Assembly (NCBI RefSeq): GCF_020400655.1
Contig: NZ_JAINRC010000010.1
Span: 1 to 64,000, forward strand
DNA: 64,000 nucleotides
Direction: 5' to 3'
From: Streptomyces spinosus
GTDB taxonomy: Bacteria; Actinomycetota; Actinomycetes; Streptomycetales; Streptomycetaceae
The notes under the pieces are model-generated. The model did no database searches. It was given only the letters and a program-made list of their open reading frames with translations, and was not told the DNA's origin. The translations under genes and the position numbers were made by a program. Below, in pieces: positions 41,409 to 49,820 of the stretch (position 1 is its first letter; every line of letters starts with the position of its first letter).

Positions 41409-42569
41409 ATGACCACCGATGTCACGATCATCGGCGCCGGGCTCGCCGGACTGACCCTCGCCCGCGTCCTCCACGTCCACGGCATCCCGTCCGCGGTCTA
41501 CGAGGCCGAGGCCTCACCGATGGCCCGCGCGCAGGGCGGGATGCTCGACATCCACGAGCACGACGGCCAGGTCGCCTTGCGGGCGGCCGGTCTGACCGAC
41601 GAGTTCCGCGGCCTGATCCTCGAGGGCCGCCAGGCGACGCGGATCCTCGACCGGGACGGGAGCGTCCTGTTCGACGAGGCCGACGACGGCACGGGCGGCC
41701 GCCCCGAGGTGCAGCGCGGCGAGCTGCGCCGGATCCTGCTCGACTCGCTCCCGGCCGGCACCGCCCGGTGGGGGCGCAAGGTCCGCGGCGTCCGTCCTCT
41801 CGGGCAGGGGCGCCACGAGGTCGCCTTCACCGACGGGACGGTGACCGCCACCAGCCTGCTGGTCGGCGCGGACGGCGCGTGGTCACGTGTCAGGCCGCTG
41901 CTCTCCGACGCGGCGCCCGAGTACACCGGCAGGTCGTTCGTCGAGACCTACCTGTACGACAGCGACACCCGGCACCCTGCCGCCTCGAAGGCGGTCGGCG
42001 GCGGGTCGATGTTCGCGCTCGCCCCGGGCAAGGGCATCCAGGCCCACCGCGAGAGGGGCGACACCCTGCACACCTATGTGGCGCTCACCGAGCCGCGGGA
42101 CTGGTTCGCCGCCATCGACTTCACCGACGCCACCGCGGCCGCGGCGCGGATCGCGCGGGAGTTCGACGGATGGGCCCCGGAGCTCACCGCGCTGATCACC
42201 GACAGTGACACCGCGCCGGTCCTGCGCCCCCTGTACGCCCTGCCGGCCGGGCACCGCTGGGACCGGGTGCGGGGGGTGACCCTGGTCGGCGACGCCGCGC
42301 ACCTGTCGGCGCCCAACGGTGAGGGCGCCAACCTGGCCATGTACGACGGCGCCCGGCTCGGCGAGGCCCTGGCCGCACACCGCGACGACACGGAAGCCGC
42401 GCTCGCCGAGTACGAGCGGGCCATGTTCCCGCGCGGCGCCGAGGCAGCCGCCGAAGGGGCCCGGCTCCACGAGCTGCTCTTCGGCGACGACACGCCCCAC
42501 GGCCTGTTCGCCGTGTTCACCGAAGACACGCGGACCCCCGAGCCGTCGGCCGGCGCCCGACGGTCCTGA
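41409..42569 (+). CDS. TetX-like FAD-dependent monooxygenase
   Basis: A 386-residue flavoprotein monooxygenase that aligns by eye along its length with TetX-type tetracycline-inactivating enzymes. Shared blocks: IIGAGLAGLTLARVL, ARAQGGMLDIHEHDGQVALR (TetX has GGTLDLHKGSGQEAM), PEVQRGELRRILLDSLPAGT (TetX NPEINRNDLRAILLNSL), LLVGADGAWSRVRPLLSDA and LVGDAAHLSAPNGEGANLAM. It lacks a long C-terminal thioredoxin-like domain. Family members use NADPH and O2. The substrate may be a tetracycline-like or other aromatic compound, but many actinobacterial homologues are untested. Start ATG 41409; the frame upstream is open without homology. Confidence 0.85.
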   Translation: MTTDVTIIGAGLAGLTLARVLHVHGIPSAVYEAEASPMARAQGGMLDIHEHDGQVALRAAGLTDEFRGLILEGRQATRILDRDGSVLFDEADDGTGGRPEVQRGELRRILLDSLPAGTARWGRKVRGVRPLGQGRHEVAFTDGTVTATSLLVGADGAWSRVRPLLSDAAPEYTGRSFVETYLYDSDTRHPAASKAVGGGSMFALAPGKGIQAHRERGDTLHTYVALTEPRDWFAAIDFTDATAAAARIAREFDGWAPELTALITDSDTAPVLRPLYALPAGHRWDRVRGVTLVGDAAHLSAPNGEGANLAMYDGARLGEALAAHRDDTEAALAEYERAMFPRGAEAAAEGARLHELLFGDDTPHGLFAVFTEDTRTPEPSAGARRS

Positions 42570-42599
42570 TCACCGGCGCCACACGGGTTCGGGGCGGGA

Positions 42600-42800
42600 G
42601 CATGCGGTCCTGCTCCACCGGGGGTGTGCCGTCGTACCGGTCCAGAGCTTCGCCGAAGCGGACGAGCCGGCCGTAGGGGGCGGGGATCGACGGGGTCGGC
42701 GAAGACCAGGCCGAGCACGGCTTCGGCGGCCTTGGCCGGTGACCGGGCCTGGCAGTCGCTGAACCAGGGGCGGGAGGTGCATGACGGTGCGTCCAAGGAG
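42600..42800 (-). pseudogene. Possible short-chain-dehydrogenase C-terminal remnant
   Basis: Two overlapping minus frames give a plausible protein end when joined: ARSPAKAAEAVLGLVFADPV followed one frame over by APYGRLVRFGEALDRYDGTP and PVEQDRMLPP. The PYGxLVxFG wording recalls the C-terminus of some actinobacterial SDR proteins. There is no upstream body, so if real it is debris. The rest of 42570-43116 shows no gene and holds the sirtuin promoter. Confidence 0.4.
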
Positions 42801-43116
42801 GGTCAGGCACGGCCGTCGGCGGACCCGTTGTCCCGCCGTGCCGCCGCGGGCCGTCCGCCGTCCGCCCACCCCGCGCATCCGATGGCACCGGCGTACCGGA
42901 ATGACGGGTGAGGGTCCGGGATGATGCGCCCGGACGAGCGTCCGTGACCTGAGGGAAGAGGGGAAGCGTGCGCTCCTGAGCCCCTGCACCAGGGTCTACG
43001 GGGCTCAGCCCGCCCCTCGCGGTCCTTGCGCCCTCGGTCCGTGCGGCGCGGCTCGCGAGGGTGGGGCGACGCCGTACCGGACTTCCCTGCGGCGGCCCGT
43101 TTCGTACTCTTGCGGC

Positions 43117-44022
43117 ATGCGTATGCGCCCCACTCTGAGCTGGACCCCCACCGAGGACGTGCCGCCCGGCACCACGGATCCGGAGCCGGTCGCCGACGCG
43201 CTGCGCGCCGGCGGCGTGCTGGTGCTCAGTGGAGCGGGCATCTCCACGGAGTCGGGCATCCCCGACTACCGGGGCGAGGGCGGGAGCCTGAGCCGGCACA
43301 CCCCGATGACCTACCAGGAGTTCACCGCGAGCGCCCAGGCCCGGCGCCGGTACTGGGCGCGCAGCCACCTCGGTTGGCGCACCTTCGGCCGCGCCCGCCC
43401 CAATGCCGGGCATCTGGCCGTGGCCGCGTTCGGGCGGCACGGCCTGCTCACCGGCGTGATCACCCAGAACGTCGACAGCCTGCACCAGGCCGCCGGCAGC
43501 GAGGGCGTCGTCGAACTGCACGGGAGCCTGGACCGGGTCGTCTGCCTCGGCTGCGGCGCCTTCAGTCCGCGCCGTGAACTCGCCCGGCGGCTGGAAGCGG
43601 CCAATCCGGACTTCGAGCCGGTGGCCGCGGGAATCAACCCGGACGGTGACGCGGACCTCACCGACGAGCAGGTCGAGGACTTCCGCGTACTGCCCTGCCT
43701 GATATGCGGCGGCATCCTCAAGCCGGACGTCGTGTTCTTCGGCGAGGCGGTTCCGCCTCGGCGGGTCGAGCACTGCCGCGAACTGGTCCGTGAGGCGACC
43801 TCACTGCTGGTCCTGGGGTCGTCGCTGACGGTCATGTCCGGACTGCGGTTCGTCCGCCAGGCGGCCGAGGCCGGGAAGCCGGTGCTCATCGTCAACCGCG
43901 ACCGGACCCGAGGCGACCGGCACGCCCTCACCAGGGTCGCGCTCCCGCTGGGCGCAACCCTCACCACCGTTGCCGGGCGGCTGGACATCCCCGTCGACGT
44001 CCAGGCCCCGCCCCTGACCTGA
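43117..44022 (+). CDS. Sir2-family NAD-dependent protein deacylase (sirtuin)
   Basis: A 301-residue sirtuin. GVLVLSGAGISTESGIPDYR binds NAD, ITQNVDSLHQAAG and VVELHGSLDRVVC carry the core Asn/Asp and catalytic His, and the zinc site is CLGC (after the His) with CLICGG before ILKPDVVFFGE. An insert of about 25 residues (NPDFEPVAAGINPDGDADLT) sits between the zinc Cys pairs. It removes acyl groups from lysines using NAD and may tune metabolic enzymes such as acetyl-CoA synthetase. TACTCT 7-12 nt before ATG 43117 suggests a -10 box and a leaderless mRNA; a second ATG at 43123 is equally possible. Confidence 0.93.
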   Translation: MRMRPTLSWTPTEDVPPGTTDPEPVADALRAGGVLVLSGAGISTESGIPDYRGEGGSLSRHTPMTYQEFTASAQARRRYWARSHLGWRTFGRARPNAGHLAVAAFGRHGLLTGVITQNVDSLHQAAGSEGVVELHGSLDRVVCLGCGAFSPRRELARRLEAANPDFEPVAAGINPDGDADLTDEQVEDFRVLPCLICGGILKPDVVFFGEAVPPRRVEHCRELVREATSLLVLGSSLTVMSGLRFVRQAAEAGKPVLIVNRDRTRGDRHALTRVALPLGATLTTVAGRLDIPVDVQAPPLT

Positions 44023-44292
44023 ACCCGGGCCCGGCCGCGTCGACGGCACCGCGCGAGGCGGCCCGGTCGGCGTTCACCGTTTTGGGGACGGGGCGGCGGG
44101 TGACGCGTACCGACGGTCTCCGCGTCGGTGACCTGCGCAAGCGATCGAGAGGGAAGACGCATGCGCCTGACCGGGTGACAGATGCGGCGACTCGCCGGGT
44201 TGCGGGAGTGACGGGCTGTCGGTTGCCTCGTGAGCGGAACACACGAGATGTGCCGCGCAGCAGGCCGGTCACCGTTCCGTTGGAGGATGCGC

Positions 44293-44784
44293 ATGCGCTA
44301 CAGACACATGGGTGCGGGTATCGGCCTGGCTCTCGGCGCCCTCGGGCTGCAGATCCCGGCCGCTGCCGCCGCCGACGACCCGGACCTCCGTATCGAACCG
44401 TGGAACGCCCCACCGGGTTCCACGGTCACCGTCAGTACGAGTGTCTGCGACGCCGACGCGGACTACGGCAAGGGCCACTCGGAGGTGGGCGGGGACTTCC
44501 ATCTGTTCGCAGGCGACGAGGAAGGGGTGCTCACGGGCGAGTTCCAGATCCCGAAGGGAGCCCGGCCGGGCGATGACACGGTCACCGTGAAGTGTCCGCC
44601 GCTGACCAAGGTCACGGAGACGTACCGGGTCACCGGGCGCACCCCGAACGGCGCGGCCAACGCCGGCTTCGGCCTGGCCGACGACACGGATCTCGGGCTC
44701 GCGCTGGGTGGAGGACTGCTCGTCACGGCCGCCGCCGGGGGTGCGGTCTGGTTGTGCCGCCGCCCGGACGGCAACCGCGTCTGA
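44293..44784 (+). CDS. Secreted, membrane-anchored hypothetical protein
   Basis: A 163-residue exported protein: signal peptide MRYRHMGAGIGLALGALGLQ with a likely AAAAA-DDPD cleavage, a beta-sandwich-like ectodomain (RIEPWNAPPGSTVTVSTSVC, VGGDFHLFAGDEEGVLTGEF, DTVTVKCPPLTKVTETYRV) with two Cys that may pair, a linker (NGAANAGFGLADDT), one C-terminal transmembrane helix (LGLALGGGLLVTAAAGGAVW) and a short basic tail CRRPDGNRV. ATG 44293 is preferred over 44287 because GGAGG is 6 nt upstream. There is no LPXTG motif. It is followed after 99 bp by a class F sortase, a pairing often seen in streptomycetes. Function unknown. Confidence 0.8.
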   Translation: MRYRHMGAGIGLALGALGLQIPAAAAADDPDLRIEPWNAPPGSTVTVSTSVCDADADYGKGHSEVGGDFHLFAGDEEGVLTGEFQIPKGARPGDDTVTVKCPPLTKVTETYRVTGRTPNGAANAGFGLADDTDLGLALGGGLLVTAAAGGAVWLCRRPDGNRV

Positions 44785-44883
44785 CCGCCGAACCTGGTCC
44801 GGTCGTCCCGCTCCGCCGGCCGGCCCCGTGTGGCCCCTACCGTCCGCTGCGAAGCACCCGCCGTGAAGCAAAGACGTGACGCG

Positions 44884-45624
44884 ATGGCACTCAGACACCA
44901 CATCGGCCTTTCCCGGGCTCCGTTCCCCCTCGCGGTGCTCCTTGTGGTCTGCACGATGACGGCCGGTGCGGTGCTGCTGATCAGCGCCGTGCACGACACG
45001 GACGCACCGCCGCGGCCACCCGCGGCGCAGCCCGTCTCCGCCTCCGCGCCTTCCACCGGCTCCACCGTTCACCCGCTGCCCCCCGCGGATCCGGTCCGGA
45101 TCCGGATCGCCGAGATCGGGGTGGACGCCCCGATGACCCGGGTGGGTCTCGATGCGACAGGGGCACCACGGACTCCCCCGGCCGACGAACCCGCCCTCGC
45201 CGGCTGGTACGGCGACGGCACCCCGCCCGGCTCGGCGGGCACCGCCGTCGCCACGGGGCATGTGGACACACCCGGCGGCGACCCCGGTGTCTTCTACGAC
45301 CTCGGCGCCCTGACCGAGGGAGCCACCATCGAGATCAGCCGGGCCGACCGGCGGACAGCGGTGTTCACCGTCAGCGCCGTCGAGCTCTACGACAGGAAGG
45401 AGTTCCCCAGCAAGAAGGTCTACGGCGGTTCGGGCCGCCCCGAGCTCCGGTTGATCACCTGCGGTGGCGGTTACACCAAGCGCACGGGCTACCTGGGCAA
45501 CGTCGTGGTCTACGCGACGCTGACCGCGGTGAGGCAGCCGCCCGCACGGATGCCCGCGCGGGTCCCGCCGGCCGGGACCGCGGGGCACGGGGCCCGCGGC
45601 ACACCCATGCCGGACGACCGGTGA
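44884..45624 (+). CDS. Class F sortase
   Basis: A 246-residue sortase: N-terminal membrane anchor (APFPLAVLLVVCTMTAGAVL), a Pro/Ala/Ser linker, then the catalytic beta-barrel with IRIAEIGVDAPMTRVGLDAT, AVATGHVDTPGGDPGVFYDL (catalytic His) and ELRLITCGGGYTKRTGYLGN (catalytic Cys; Arg follows). Class F sortases act at the outer face of the membrane as transpeptidases. Start ATG 44884 is a choice; GTG 44863 is in frame and neither has a good ribosome-binding site. The preceding secreted protein lacks a recognisable sorting signal, so its link to the enzyme is by context only. Confidence 0.9.
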   Translation: MALRHHIGLSRAPFPLAVLLVVCTMTAGAVLLISAVHDTDAPPRPPAAQPVSASAPSTGSTVHPLPPADPVRIRIAEIGVDAPMTRVGLDATGAPRTPPADEPALAGWYGDGTPPGSAGTAVATGHVDTPGGDPGVFYDLGALTEGATIEISRADRRTAVFTVSAVELYDRKEFPSKKVYGGSGRPELRLITCGGGYTKRTGYLGNVVVYATLTAVRQPPARMPARVPPAGTAGHGARGTPMPDDR

Positions 45625-45648
45625 GGCAGGCGGCCGCCAGGCGGAGGG

Positions 45649-46242
45649 TCACCTCGTCACGTGGAACTCGTTCCCGCCGACGTCGAGGAACTCGCCGGGT
45701 TCGCCGTCGCTTCGGGTGACCTCCAGCCGCAGCCTGTTCCGTGTCTCCTTCGGGGCCGCGGGCGGCCCCATCACCAGTGAGACCGTACTGGTGGGTGTCC
45801 GGCGCAGCCGGTCACCCCGGTCGTGGGACTCGACCGCGTGCCAGTCGGCCCGGGACCGCCAGAAGGCCCGCTGCGCGCGACGGTCCTCCTCCGCCACGTC
45901 GAGGCAGATCGCGACGAGGCCGCAGTCGGCGAGCACACCGGGGTGACCGGGACGCAGCACACAGAACTCGTTGCCCTCCGGATCGGCCAGCACGTCCCAC
46001 GGGACGTCCCCCTGACCGATGTCGGCCCGCGTCGCACCGAGGGTGAGCAGGCGCGCCACCTCGGCCTCCCAGTCCGGTCCCCCGGCCAAGTCGAGGTGGA
46101 GCCGGTTCTTCAGCGCCGTCTTCGGTGTCGTGGCCGGCACGCACCGCAGGCGCAGGCCGCCCGTCCGGCCCCGTGTCGCGTCGGACCAGAAGCGGTCCAT
46201 GCGCGCCACATCGAGCGCGTCGATCACGATCCCGGTCAGCAT
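45649..46242 (-). CDS. Double VOC-domain (glyoxalase-like) protein A
   Basis: A 197-residue protein of two VOC halves. The first (IVIDALDVARMDRFWSDATR, NRLHLDLAGGPDWEAEVARL, DIGQGDVPWDVLADPEGNEF) is shortened by a deletion-like gap of about 20-30 residues after the first strand compared with protein B at 47351. The second (LVAICLDVAEEDRRAQRAFW, NRLRLEVTRSDGEPGEFLD, VGGNEFHVTR) is complete. VOC proteins act as dioxygenases, glyoxalases or drug-binding/resistance proteins; the actinobacterial double-VOC group has no settled function. ATG 46242 has GGGGAG upstream. It is divergent from the methyltransferase gene. Confidence 0.82.
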   Translation of the reverse strand: MLTGIVIDALDVARMDRFWSDATRGRTGGLRLRCVPATTPKTALKNRLHLDLAGGPDWEAEVARLLTLGATRADIGQGDVPWDVLADPEGNEFCVLRPGHPGVLADCGLVAICLDVAEEDRRAQRAFWRSRADWHAVESHDRGDRLRRTPTSTVSLVMGPPAAPKETRNRLRLEVTRSDGEPGEFLDVGGNEFHVTR

Positions 46243-46392
46243 CCCACTCCCCCGTGCCCTCACATCCGGCGCCACACGGCCGCCCTGCCAGTGGCGGCGG
46301 CGCCGTTCGAAACCGGCCCCTGGCAAGGGCGTTCACGCCGACGACCGAGGAACACGCGCCTTTCGTGAGGTCAGCCACAGTAGTCTCGCGCC

Positions 46393-47160
46393 ATGCCCGA
46401 GACATCGGTGGCGCACTTCTACGACGAACTGGCCGACGACTACAACCTGATCTACCCGGACTGGGACGCGAGCATCCGCCGGCAGGGGGCGGCTCTGGAC
46501 GCCCTGGTCGGTCAGGACCGCGCGGCGGTGCTCGACTGCGCCTGCGGCATCGGCACGCAGGCCATCGGCCTCGCGCTGCACGGGCACAGCGTCACCGGAA
46601 CCGACGTCAGCCCCCGCTCAGCCGCCCGCGCGGCCCGTGAGGCCGCCCGCCGGGGCCTGAGCCTGCGCACGGCCGCCGCCGACATGCGTCGTCTCCCGTT
46701 CACCGACGGCCGGTTCGACACCGTCGTCTGCGCCGACAACGCGCTGCCTCACCTGCTGACCGAACAGGAGGTGCGCGCCGCCTTGACCGAGATGCACCGC
46801 GTGATGCGTCCGGCCGGTCTGCTGCTGGTCAGCACGCGCCCCTACGAGGACCTGCTGCGCGACCGGCCCGCTTCGACGCCTCCACAGGTGCACCGGGCCG
46901 CCGACGACGGAGAACGGACCGTCACCTTCCAGCTCTGGCGCTGGCACGACGACGGCGAGCGCTACGACATGGAGCACTTCCAGCTCCTCCCCGATGGCGG
47001 GGAATGGCGCGTCAAGGTCCGCCGGACCACCTACTGGGCGCTCACCCGGAGCCGACTGGCCGACCTGGCGGCCGAAGCCGGGTTCGTCGAGCCCGGGTGG
47101 CGGATGCCGCAGGAGACGGGCTTCTTCCAGCCGCTGCTCGTGGCCCGCGCCGGCACATAG
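46393..47160 (+). CDS. Class I SAM-dependent methyltransferase
   Basis: A 255-residue methyltransferase starting VAHFYDELADDYNLIYPDWD, with motif I VLDCACGIGTQAIGLALHGH, motif II ADMRRLPFTDGRFDTVVCAD and the motif III area MRPAGLLLVSTRPYEDLLRD. The C-terminal half carries a beta-rich insert (TFQLWRWHDDGERYDMEHFQ, WRVKVRRTTYWALTRSRL) as in glycine/sarcosine or small-molecule N/O-methyltransferases. Substrate unknown. It is flanked on both sides by double-VOC genes on the opposite strand. Confidence 0.88.
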   Translation: MPETSVAHFYDELADDYNLIYPDWDASIRRQGAALDALVGQDRAAVLDCACGIGTQAIGLALHGHSVTGTDVSPRSAARAAREAARRGLSLRTAAADMRRLPFTDGRFDTVVCADNALPHLLTEQEVRAALTEMHRVMRPAGLLLVSTRPYEDLLRDRPASTPPQVHRAADDGERTVTFQLWRWHDDGERYDMEHFQLLPDGGEWRVKVRRTTYWALTRSRLADLAAEAGFVEPGWRMPQETGFFQPLLVARAGT

Positions 47161-47350
47161 GGTGCGGGCGAGGTGAGGGGGACGGGGGTACATAGAGGCG
47201 CCGACCTCAGGTGAGGCTCGCTCCTGGCGACACCCCCGGCTCCCGCGCGCCGCTCTCCGCGCCGGTCCGGGCAGGGCCCCGTGGGGCCGGTCAGTCGCAC
47301 GAAGCGGACCCGGACGCGGTCCGGCTCGCGGAAGTGACGGAGGCTCGGCG

Positions 47351-48091
47351 TCAGGACAGGGCGAGGACGCAGAACTCGTGGCCCTCCGGGTCGGCCAGGC
47401 ACGTCCACGGGACATCGCCCTGGCCGACGTCGAGGTCGGTGGCGCCGAGGGCGCGCAGCCGGGCCACCTCCGCCGCCTTGTCGTCCCCGGGGTACGGCAG
47501 CAGGTCGAGATGGACGCGGTCCGGCACGCTCCTCACCCCGGGCGTGCGGAGGAACTCGAGGTACGGGCCGACACCCTTGGCGGAGCGCAACACCGCTCGT
47601 TCGCCGGTCACTTCGTGCAGGCTCCAGTCCACCGCCTCACCCCAGAACCGGGCCATGGCCCGCGGATCCGCGCAGTCGACCACCATCCGGGCGATCGGCC
47701 CGGTGTCCCGGTAGACCTCCCGAGGCTCCAGCACGCAGAACTCGTTGCCCTCCGGGTCGGCGAGGACCGTCCACGGCACGTCGCCCTGGCCCACGTCGAC
47801 GGGCGTCGCACCGAGGGACTTCAGGCGCGCGACCAACTCGGCCTGATGGGAATCGGACGTGGTGGCGAGATCCAGGTGCAGGCGGTTCTTCGCCGCGTTC
47901 CTGGGTTCGGGGACGGGAACGACGTCGACGCCCACGGCGACCGGGTGGGGCCAGACCAGTCCGCCGGCGGGGCCGACGTAGGTGGCCACACCCGGGCTGT
48001 ACGCGCTCCAGCCGAGTGCCTCCGCCCAGAACCGGCCGACCGCCGCGGCGTCAAGGGCTTTGAGGATCACGTGAACAGGTCGCAAAGCCAT
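47351..48091 (-). CDS. Double VOC-domain (glyoxalase-like) protein B
   Basis: A 246-residue protein of two VOC domains. The first is VHVILKALDAAAVGRFWAEA with NRLHLDLATTSDSHQAELVA and VDVGQGDVPWTVLADPEGNE. The second is MVVDCADPRAMARFWGEAVD with RVHLDLLPYPGDDKAAEVAR and LDVGQGDVPWTCLADPEGHE. Each ends FCVL. The near-identical GQGDVPW-LADPEG blocks show internal duplication and kinship with protein A at 45649. ATG 48091 has AGGA 8 nt upstream. A drug- or aldehyde-binding detoxification role is possible; metal-ligand positions were not resolved by eye. Confidence 0.84.
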   Translation of the reverse strand: MALRPVHVILKALDAAAVGRFWAEALGWSAYSPGVATYVGPAGGLVWPHPVAVGVDVVPVPEPRNAAKNRLHLDLATTSDSHQAELVARLKSLGATPVDVGQGDVPWTVLADPEGNEFCVLEPREVYRDTGPIARMVVDCADPRAMARFWGEAVDWSLHEVTGERAVLRSAKGVGPYLEFLRTPGVRSVPDRVHLDLLPYPGDDKAAEVARLRALGATDLDVGQGDVPWTCLADPEGHEFCVLALS

Positions 48092-48217
48092 GCCGGCGAT
48101 CCTATGCGCCCGCTCCGCGGGGGCGTCAGCGCCGTCACCGCGGCCCGACACGTTCGGTCCCCGGCGCTCGACTCGCCCACCGGAGCGCCCACATGCCGGG
48201 ACGCCTCGCCCGCCGGA

Positions 48218-48254
48218 CGCCCTCGAAGGACTGATGTACCCGCCCTCGAAGGAC
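48218..48254. repeat. Direct repeat CGCCCTCGAAGGAC
   Basis: The 14-mer CGCCCTCGAAGGAC occurs at 48218-48231 and 48241-48254 (23-bp period) just downstream of the MFS gene. No function is assigned. Confidence 0.6.
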
Positions 48255-48269
48255 CGCTGTGTCATCGGC

Positions 48270-49448
48270 TCACCGGGGCACCTCGGCGCTCCCGCCGCCC
48301 GCGACCGCGGTGCGGAGAGGGAACGCGATGAGCAGCGCCACCGTGACCAGGAGCCCGCTTGCCCACAGCGGCCCGAGGTGCCCGGCCCCGGTGCCGAGGG
48401 CGGTCGCGGCGACGAGCGGTCCGGCGGCCGCGCCGACGTTGAGTGCGGCCGTCGCGTACGAGCCGGCCATGGTGGGAGCTCCCGCCGCCTCGTACAGGAC
48501 CCGCGTGATCAGCGTGCCGCCCACCGCGAACGACAGGGCCCCCTGCGCGAACACGAGGGACAGCAGGGCGGCCGGCTCGTCGGCCAGCACGGCCAGGGCC
48601 GGCCAGCCGAGGAGCAGCAGCGGACCGCCGGCCGCGAGGACCAGGCCGGGGCGCTGGTCGGACAGCCGTCCGGCGGCGGTGACGCCGACGAAGGAGCCGG
48701 CACCGAACAGCACCAGGGTCACGGGGACCCACAGCTCGCCCAGTCCCGCGGTGCCGGTCACGACGGGGGCGAGGAAGGTGAAACTCGCGAAGGTGGCCGC
48801 GTTCACCAGCGCGCCGAGCAGCATCACCAGGAGCAACCGCCGGCTCTTGAGCTGCGCGAACTCCGCTCGCAGGGCCGGCCCGTCGCTCTCGTCCGCCTCC
48901 GCGGGACGCGCCGGGATCGCCGTGAGGACGCCGATGGCCGCGGGCAGGCAGGAAGCGGCGACGGCCCAGAACGACGCCCGCCAGCCGAGGAGCGTGCCGA
49001 GGACCGCTCCCCCGGGGACCCCGGCGATCGTGGCCACGGTGGTGCCCGACAGCAGCACGGCCAGCGCCCGTCCCTTCCTGTCGGGCGTCACGAGCGTGCC
49101 CGCCACCGTCAGGGCCACGGCGAGGAATCCGGCGTTCGCGAGTGCGGCGACCACCCGGGTCGCGAACAGGACAGGGAAGTCCGGGGTGGCAGCGCCCACT
49201 GCGTGGGCTGTCAGGAACACGAGGACGAACCCGAGCAGGCTCGACCGTCCGGACCGGTCACGGGCGAGCACGGCCATGAGCGGTGCCCCGACGATCATGC
49301 CGATCGCGAAGGCCGAGGTGAGCGTGCCGGCTGTCCCGACGGTGACGCCGAAATCCGAGGCGATGTCCGGCAGGAGGCCGGCGAGCATGAACTCCGAGGT
49401 GCCCATGGCGAAGACGGCCATGGCCAGCAGGTACAGAGGGAGAGGCAT
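48270..49448 (-). CDS. MFS exporter, CmlR/Cmx chloramphenicol-efflux type
   Basis: A 392-residue, 12-helix major facilitator of the DHA1 group. The opening MPLPLYLLAMAVFAMGTSEF with MLAGLLPDIASDFGV and TSAFAIGMIVGAPLMAVLAR is characteristic of the Cml/Cmx/CmrA chloramphenicol exporters of Streptomyces and relatives. Motif-A-like loop ARDRSGRSSLLGF and motif C region GTTVATIAGVPGGAVLGTLL are present. It would expel phenicols or similar drugs by proton antiport. ATG 49448 has GGAG 7 nt upstream. The next MFS gene upstream is unrelated in detail. Confidence 0.87.
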   Translation of the reverse strand: MPLPLYLLAMAVFAMGTSEFMLAGLLPDIASDFGVTVGTAGTLTSAFAIGMIVGAPLMAVLARDRSGRSSLLGFVLVFLTAHAVGAATPDFPVLFATRVVAALANAGFLAVALTVAGTLVTPDRKGRALAVLLSGTTVATIAGVPGGAVLGTLLGWRASFWAVAASCLPAAIGVLTAIPARPAEADESDGPALRAEFAQLKSRRLLLVMLLGALVNAATFASFTFLAPVVTGTAGLGELWVPVTLVLFGAGSFVGVTAAGRLSDQRPGLVLAAGGPLLLLGWPALAVLADEPAALLSLVFAQGALSFAVGGTLITRVLYEAAGAPTMAGSYATAALNVGAAAGPLVAATALGTGAGHLGPLWASGLLVTVALLIAFPLRTAVAGGGSAEVPR

Positions 49449-49820
49449 CGAGTGACTCCGAGGTGAGGAGAAGCACGGGAGGTCATCTCGTCACCGCGGC
49501 CGGCCCCAGGGGCACCGCCGTCGCCGGGTCGCGCCGTGCGGCGCGCGGCAGGGCTGCGCTCAGCGGTTCAGGGGGCTGACGGCGTGACCGGAAGCCCCCA
49601 CCCTGTCTGATTCAGGACTCGGCATGCCCCGCACGGTACCCGACCGGCGCCCCTCACGTCGCGGTGGGCGGGCACTACCACGGCCGGGGTGGCGAAGCCG
49701 ACCCTGTCGGCGCCGGACATCGGCGCCGTCCCTCCGCATCGCGGGCCGGGTGTGTTCTCCTCGGACCACAGCCCGGCCCGCGAACAGACGTCGGTCTCGG
49801 CGCCGTTGACGCGCGCCCCG
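49449..49820. other. Intergenic region between two MFS genes
   Basis: It contains the promoter of the Cmx-like exporter. A minus-strand ATG at 49624 opens a 21-codon frame (MPSPESDRVGASGHAVSPLN) that stops after one more residue; it is too short to name and might be a decayed regulator start. Nothing else was recognised. Confidence 0.4.

Noticed and set aside
49560..49769. A 69-codon minus-strand frame between the MFS genes
   Set aside because: Arg/Gly-rich without ribosome-binding site or family resemblance; only the short ATG at 49624 inside it is noted as a possible decayed start.
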